A stretch of 44,860 nucleotides of DNA from the NCBI GenBank assembly GCA_964369465.1, contig CAYJEX010000014.1, forward strand, positions 1 to 44,860, written 5' to 3'. The DNA comes from CAYJHC01 sp964369465. Its GTDB lineage: Bacteria; Bacillota; Clostridia; Peptostreptococcales; Anaerovoracaceae. The notes beneath the pieces are model-generated. The model made no database searches, was not told the origin of the DNA, and was given only the letters and a program-made list of their open reading frames with translations. Made by a program: the position numbers and the translations under genes. This document shows, piece after piece, positions 43,867 to 44,860 of this stretch; within the stretch, counting starts at the first letter, position 1; each line of letters opens with the position of its first letter.

Positions 43867-44139
43867 TTTTATTCCCTCCCTTTATATTTGAAAATGTTTT
43901 TTATTATATCGCTTTCTATATATTTTATGTCTTTGAAATACTGTATCATTCTTTTGATATTTTTTCAATATGTCATACACAAAAGTCTATTACCAAAAGT
44001 ACTGTGACTACTATTATTGATCCCTGCAAAAGGTTGAATTTCTTTTTCAACTACTCCATAACAAAAGTTGCTATAAAAATTACAAGGGAAGAAATATTAT
44101 AATCATTATATTTACAGAAACATTCTGTCCTCAACTTTA
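43867..44139. other. Intergenic region between the zinc-ribbon paralogs
   Basis: Very AT-rich, with no gene. Its left part (about 43900-43950) repeats the block found upstream of the second copy (TCGCTTTCTATATATTTTAT and CTGTATCATT), including a minus-strand TATAAT near 43903. A weak minus-strand hairpin (44033-44038 with 44046-44051) may end the second copy. Confidence 0.5.
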
Positions 44140-44760
44140 TTAAACTTGACTGTTTTTTCTTATTACCGCACCAATTAAAAACAATATTGGTAACACCGCA
44201 TTGAACGGTAAAAGTAATATACTTACTTCTATAAGCGTAGTATTCCCCTCAATAAAACCTAGAATTAATGTAATCGGTACTAAAACTAAAATTATTATTG
44301 CAAGTACGGCTAGTTTTCCTGCTTTTTCTTTTTTTGTGCACCAAACAATTCCTAACATCCCCATTGTTAGCATAAGAACGCCTAGCACAATATTCATTGC
44401 TGTAAGATAAGTTCCATACCACGAAGGCAAACCATAAAAGTTCATCACCTCTAACTGCTTGGTATAAGGATTAAGTAGATCATCCAAAGCTACTAGCAAA
44501 GCGAGGAATGCATAGATAGCAGAAATAATTCCTACTACTTTTAACATTCTCCTTCCCGGCATCCTATTATTTCCAACTTGAACAAATCCATTTTGTCCAT
44601 AAAATCCTTCTTCTCCAGAATTATTTGCAACAACAGAATCTTCCTTTTCCACATTAGTAACTGATGCCTCTGTAGCATTCTTTTCTTCTTTTTTTGCTCC
44701 GCATTTGCTACAAAATACTGCTTCTTTTTTTATTTCATTTCCGCAATTTATACAATACAT
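44140..44760 (-). CDS. Zinc-ribbon membrane protein, copy 2
   Basis: A 206-residue paralog of the neighbouring gene. It has the same N-terminal zinc ribbon (CINCGNEI...FCSKCGAK), then a longer acidic linker (about 25-65, with EKEDSVVANNSGEEGFYGQNG) missing from copy 1, and four membrane segments. The C-terminal membrane part is nearly the same as in copy 1, while the linker has diverged, suggesting that the linker is under different selection or was partly deleted in copy 1. GGGAGAG precedes the ATG. The function is unknown. Confidence 0.8.
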   Translation of the reverse strand: MYCINCGNEIKKEAVFCSKCGAKKEEKNATEASVTNVEKEDSVVANNSGEEGFYGQNGFVQVGNNRMPGRRMLKVVGIISAIYAFLALLVALDDLLNPYTKQLEVMNFYGLPSWYGTYLTAMNIVLGVLMLTMGMLGIVWCTKKEKAGKLAVLAIIILVLVPITLILGFIEGNTTLIEVSILLLPFNAVLPILFLIGAVIRKNSQV

Positions 44761-44814
44761 TTATATTCTCTCCCTTTAAACTTGAAAACAATTTTTTGTT
44801 TTATCGCTTTCTAT

Positions 44815-44860
44815 ATATTTTATATCACTGTATCATTATATTTTATATCACTGTATCATT
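44815..44860. repeat. 23-bp tandem repeat upstream of zinc-ribbon copy 2
   Basis: Two exact 23-base units (44815-44837 and 44838-44860) containing TATATCACTGTATCATT stand head to tail and may continue past the window edge. The related sequence occurs once upstream of copy 1. On the minus strand the unit carries AATGATACAGT and could be a binding site. Confidence 0.75.

Noticed and set aside
44033..44051. Terminator of zinc-ribbon copy 2
   Set aside because: The stem is only six pairs and is followed by CCTTTTGC, too weak to call.
1..44860. CRISPR arrays, IS elements, prophage or defence islands
   Set aside because: No regularly spaced repeats with spacers, no transposase, integrase or phage genes, and no known defence proteins were found on either strand.

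Overview
The window is AT-rich bacterial chromosome of a low-GC Gram-positive anaerobe, most likely class Clostridia. The evidence is a strong AGGAGG-type ribosome-site repertoire with ATG, GTG and TTG starts, a T-box riboswitch, the dnaG-rpoD-trmK-nif3 order, a giant 2-hydroxyacyl-CoA dehydratase activase, a UPF0210/ACT-domain pair, and the rimP-nusA-ylxR-ylxQ-infB-rbfA-nrnA-truB-ribF order. A Peptostreptococcaceae-like organism is my guess; genus cannot be fixed from the sequence alone. No phage, IS, integrase, CRISPR array or tRNA gene was seen. The window is almost entirely core chromosome.

Layout. (1) 1-4.7 kb, plus strand: an OmpR-type response regulator and a short-loop histidine kinase end at a terminator. 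A fused ABC ATPase/FtsX permease follows, behind four TTGAGA-type boxes spaced exactly 11 bp apart. (2) 4.8-7.3 kb, minus strand: two translationally coupled membrane GGDEF proteins. (3) 7.4-12.2 kb, minus strand: a T-box-controlled operon aspS - radical SAM protein - ACT protein - UPF0210 protein. (4) 12.2-13.1 kb: an orphan pilin-like gene on plus, then a 473-bp gap holding a GC-richer foldable element. (5) 13.1-27.4 kb, minus strand: hypothetical acidic protein - rarD-like - M16 peptidase - dut - dgt - dnaG - rpoD - trmK - nif3-like - RNase P RNA - giant activase - yebC. (6) 27.5-28.3 kb: murI. (7) 28.3-43.3 kb, minus strand: one uninterrupted array of 15 genes from rimP to aroQ. It carries the transcription/translation factors (rimP, nusA, ylxR, ylxQ, infB, rbfA, nrnA, truB, ribF) and then all seven steps of the shikimate pathway in six genes (aroF, aroB, aroA, aroC, an aroE-aroK fusion, aroQ). 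(8) 43.3-44.9 kb: two tandem paralogous zinc-ribbon membrane proteins, duplicated together with their upstream regions.

How it works together. The rimP-to-aroQ array starts at a near-consensus promoter followed by a hairpin plus U-run before rimP, so the operon, including aromatic precursor synthesis, could be set by attenuation. The aspS leader reads best with an asparagine codon (AAC) as specifier, and AspRS carries a His typical of non-discriminating enzymes; together these hint at indirect Asn-tRNA formation. The first module looks like a peptide- or drug-responsive Bce-like detoxification unit. The most novel-looking items are the 11-bp box array, the aspS T-box specifier, the rimP leader/shikimate superoperon with the aroE-aroK fusion, and the unassigned structured element at 12.7-12.9 kb.
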